From contig CBDUUP010000267.1 in the NCBI GenBank assembly GCA_965370435.1, positions 1 to 6,407 on the forward strand: 6,407 nucleotides of DNA. Direction: 5' to 3'. Below, one piece after another: positions 5,195-6,407 of this stretch. The stretch is from CBDUUP01 sp965370435 (GTDB taxonomy: Bacteria; Chloroflexota; Anaerolineae; Anaerolineales; UBA11579). A program made the position numbers and the translations under genes. Positions within the stretch are counted from its first letter, which is position 1; each line of letters starts with the position of its first letter. Below the pieces are notes generated by a model. That model did not search any database. It was not told the DNA's origin and saw nothing but the letters and a program-made list of their open reading frames with translations.

Positions 5195-5258
5195 CCATTG
5201 CTATATTATTAATGTTGGTCAAGGATGTCAAGAGGGTCAAGAAACAAGGTGGTCAGGC
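5195..5258. repeat. Dyad 7, right arm only
   Basis: The core plus the right units TTGGTCAAG (5215), GATGTCAAG (5224) and AGGGTCAAG (5233) are present without a matching left arm. 5199-5258 matches 4421-4480 at 57 of 60 positions, so this looks like a partial duplicate of dyad 2. A 10-bp palindrome, TTGTATACAA (5185-5194), sits where the left arm should end. Confidence 0.7.
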
Positions 5259-5346
5259 GGTTCTCTTGGCCTGCCCCATCGTGCTGTTTACCCTCGGTGC
5301 GTAGCACGGTCGGCTTCAACTTGAGTTGGGCGCAGTTTAGTTTCAT
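5209..5346 (-). CDS. Doubtful 45-codon ORF overlapping the end of the 285-residue nuclease gene
   Basis: The minus-strand ATG at 5346 overlaps the TGA of the upstream gene as ATGA. The frame runs 45 codons to a TAA at 5209. It begins MKLNCAQLKLKPTVLRT and ends LFLDPLDILDQH, where the last residues are the 9-nt units of dyad 7 read as a three-codon repeat. The stop falls in the AT core. The ATGA overlap is typical of coupled genes. There is no clear ribosome-binding site and no recognised domain, and half of it is repeat DNA, so it may well be untranslated. Confidence 0.2.
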   Translation of the reverse strand: MKLNCAQLKLKPTVLRTEGKQHDGAGQENRLTTLFLDPLDILDQH

Positions 5347-6200
5347 GTTTTGGGAACAATATTCTCTCTCACATCAATGCCCAGAATATTCCTTACTCGT
5401 GACAACTTTCTAGGCAAACTATTTTGTAAAACTAATATGCAACGAATACTCTTGCTAACTTTATTTACTTGGCTTTCTGCCTTCAAAACGGCTTCATACT
5501 TTATGCATTGATACAATCCACGCTGAATATCATCTACACCTGAACGTATTGATTTTACTTCGACTCCGATTATTTCATCTTCTGTTTCAAATACCACATC
5601 AATCTTATCTCCTGACTTCAAAGGATATTCCGGTATTCCTACTAAATTACCATCCAACCCAATAGATTCAGGGGTATTTGCCACATAATCTCTGAGTGCG
5701 ACATGTTCAGGGGAACCTTCGCTGCCATAAGGATTATATATTTTTATTCTGGGCTTCTCAATTTCTGACTCTGAAGGCTTTGTAGGTTCAATATTAAGCT
5801 TAGACAATACTTTTTCCCAACGTGTGCCGAACTCGAATATTCTCCTAAATTCAGAATGGACAATATCTTTTTTCTTATCGTTAGATAGCGCATTATATGA
5901 AGGAATAAATTCAGATATCCCAGCACCTGGTAATTTATCGGATGTGCTAACAACAAGTGTTTGTATCAATGGAACTTGGATTCCATCAATTGGCATATCA
6001 CGAAACATATCTCCCATTGCCCCAAGCGTTTTTCCTATATTACTTGAAAACAAATGTCCACTATGCGGTTCTGGATATCCAATTTCTCCAGCCAAAACTC
6101 CATAAAAGATAAATTTTTCCCCGCCCTGAAAATCTCTTATCCGCGCTACAAGGTGAGATAATATTCTCCTGGCCCAAAATTGATGATCTGTTTTATCCAT
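5343..6200 (-). CDS. PD-(D/E)xK nuclease-like protein with an N-terminal putative DNA-binding domain (285 aa)
   Basis: The C-terminal half has the elements of a PD-(D/E)xK nuclease in order: a helix with E165 (SPEHVALRDYV), D201 in SGDKIDVVFETEDE, E214-V-K216 in IIGVEVKSI, and a following helix with Q231 and Y235 (DIQRGLYQCIKYEAVL). This set is usual in restriction- and repair-type nucleases. The N-terminal part (about 30-100) reads FYGVLAGEIGYPEPHSGH and later IQVPLIQTLVVSTSDKLPGAG, resembling winged-helix or alkyltransferase-like DNA-binding modules attached to such nucleases; that part is inference. There is no signal peptide or membrane segment. Codon use is AT-rich, unlike the GC-rich genes to its left, which suggests horizontal acquisition. 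The start at 6200 has only a distant GAGGAAG (6215-6221). No partner methylase or ATPase is in the window. A defence role is possible but unproven. Confidence 0.7.
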   Translation of the reverse strand: MDKTDHQFWARRILSHLVARIRDFQGGEKFIFYGVLAGEIGYPEPHSGHLFSSNIGKTLGAMGDMFRDMPIDGIQVPLIQTLVVSTSDKLPGAGISEFIPSYNALSNDKKKDIVHSEFRRIFEFGTRWEKVLSKLNIEPTKPSESEIEKPRIKIYNPYGSEGSPEHVALRDYVANTPESIGLDGNLVGIPEYPLKSGDKIDVVFETEDEIIGVEVKSIRSGVDDIQRGLYQCIKYEAVLKAESQVNKVSKSIRCILVLQNSLPRKLSRVRNILGIDVRENIVPKT

Positions 6201-6319
6201 TTGGCATCACCATTCTTCCTCGCCTAACATATTATTCTGCTGAGTTGTCGGCAGAACTATCCAATATGATAATAACACAAAGTCTAGAAGCTTGAGGTGA
6301 TAATCACTCCCGCTACTCC

Positions 6320-6407
6320 TCTCTCCCCTTCACCAACAGCGCCACCCCCCTCTCCCTTCCAGGGAGAGGGGACGTTCAGAGACTTTAGTCTCTGAACCGG
6401 GGTGAGG
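6320..6407. repeat. Palindromic intergenic repeat element (REP-like), cut by the right edge
   Basis: CCCCTCTCCCT (6347-6357) and AGGGAGAGGGG (6361-6371) form an 11-bp hairpin with a three-base loop. Beside it GTTCAGAGACT (6374-6384) and AGTCTCTGAAC (6387-6397) form a second 11-bp palindrome. Flanks CTCCCCTTCACC and GGGGTGAGG are roughly complementary and could close the whole element. This composition is common among dispersed intergenic repeats of GC-rich bacteria. It could also terminate transcription from a gene beyond the edge, though no U-run is present. Confidence 0.65.

Larger units (their letters stand above)
4296..5258. repeat. Cluster of dyads built from 9-nt periodic units (six two-armed, one one-armed)
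   Basis: This gene-poor region is a series of inverted repeats of one design. Each arm is a tandem run of three or four 9-nt units, most starting CTT and in exact 9-nt register. The last unit next to the core is AT-rich (CTTAAAT, CTTAATT, CTGAATC). The core is 13-30 bases of nearly pure A/T, and the opposite arm is the same kind of run on the other strand. The unit sequence changes from dyad to dyad: CTTGACCNN in dyads 1, 2 and 7; CTTTACNTT in 3; CTTGGCCTA in 4 and 6; CTTGANCCC in 5. Several arms and cores recur almost unchanged. No convincing gene overlaps it. I cannot match it to CRISPR, integron, REP or replication-origin iterons. Confidence 0.85.

Noticed and set aside
4296..5258. CRISPR array
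   Set aside because: Repeats are not constant in sequence or spacing, there are no unique spacers of uniform length, and no cas gene is present.
4296..5258. Replication origin with DnaA boxes or plasmid iterons
   Set aside because: The 9-nt units do not fit TTATNCACA, they are in facing arms rather than one direct array, and no initiator gene is adjacent.
5272..5331. Integron attC-like site: GGTCGGCTTCAAC followed by GTTGGGC (5325-5331)
   Set aside because: The right half resembles an attC end, but the expected complementary left half (GCCCAAC plus GTTGAAGCC) is missing, and there is no integrase or cassette structure.

Overview
The window looks like bacterial chromosomal DNA. Every convincing gene lies on the minus strand, so transcription runs from high to low coordinates. 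The gene set is a P-II-like/CBS protein, a DUF559-type nuclease, a universal-stress-protein-like tail and intergenic palindromes. This would fit an environmental Chloroflexota-like bacterium, but that placement is inference from style, not from a marker gene. Base composition is mosaic. About 1080-4120 is GC-rich and looks like host core, while 1-1080 and 5343-6200 are visibly AT-richer.

Minus-strand genes from right to left: an AT-rich 285-residue protein with a C-terminal PD-(D/E)xK nuclease fold (5343-6200); a 141-residue in-frame chimera of a truncated sodium/calcium antiporter and a universal-stress-like tail (3697-4122); a 278-residue DUF559-type nuclease-like protein (2773-3609); a 118-residue four-helix membrane protein with a DUF1232-like motif (2227-2583); a 309-residue protein with a P-II-like domain and a CBS pair (1144-2073); a 114-residue protein made of three internal repeats (473-817), behind a near-consensus sigma-70 promoter and a leader of about 200 nt with a hairpin and a possible 17-codon ORF; and, cut by the left edge, the N-terminus of an ATP-pyrophosphatase of the diphthine--ammonia ligase family (1-233).

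The outstanding feature is the roughly 1.2 kb gene-poor stretch 4123-5342. From about 4296 to 5258 it holds six two-armed inverted repeats plus one lone arm. Each arm is a run of 9-nt units in exact 9-nt register, and each pair of arms flanks an AT-rich core. The units differ in sequence: CTTGACCNN, CTTTACNTT, CTTGGCCTA or CTTGANCCC. Architecture, register and a terminal CTTAAAT-like unit are kept, and several units recur as near-identical copies of 25-60 bp. I recognise no named element with this design, and it is the best candidate here for something undescribed.

The genes do not form one obvious pathway. Two separate nuclease-like proteins, a gene chimera, repeat arrays and palindromes suggest a plastic region, possibly a defence or mobile-DNA neighbourhood. 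No complete known defence system is visible.
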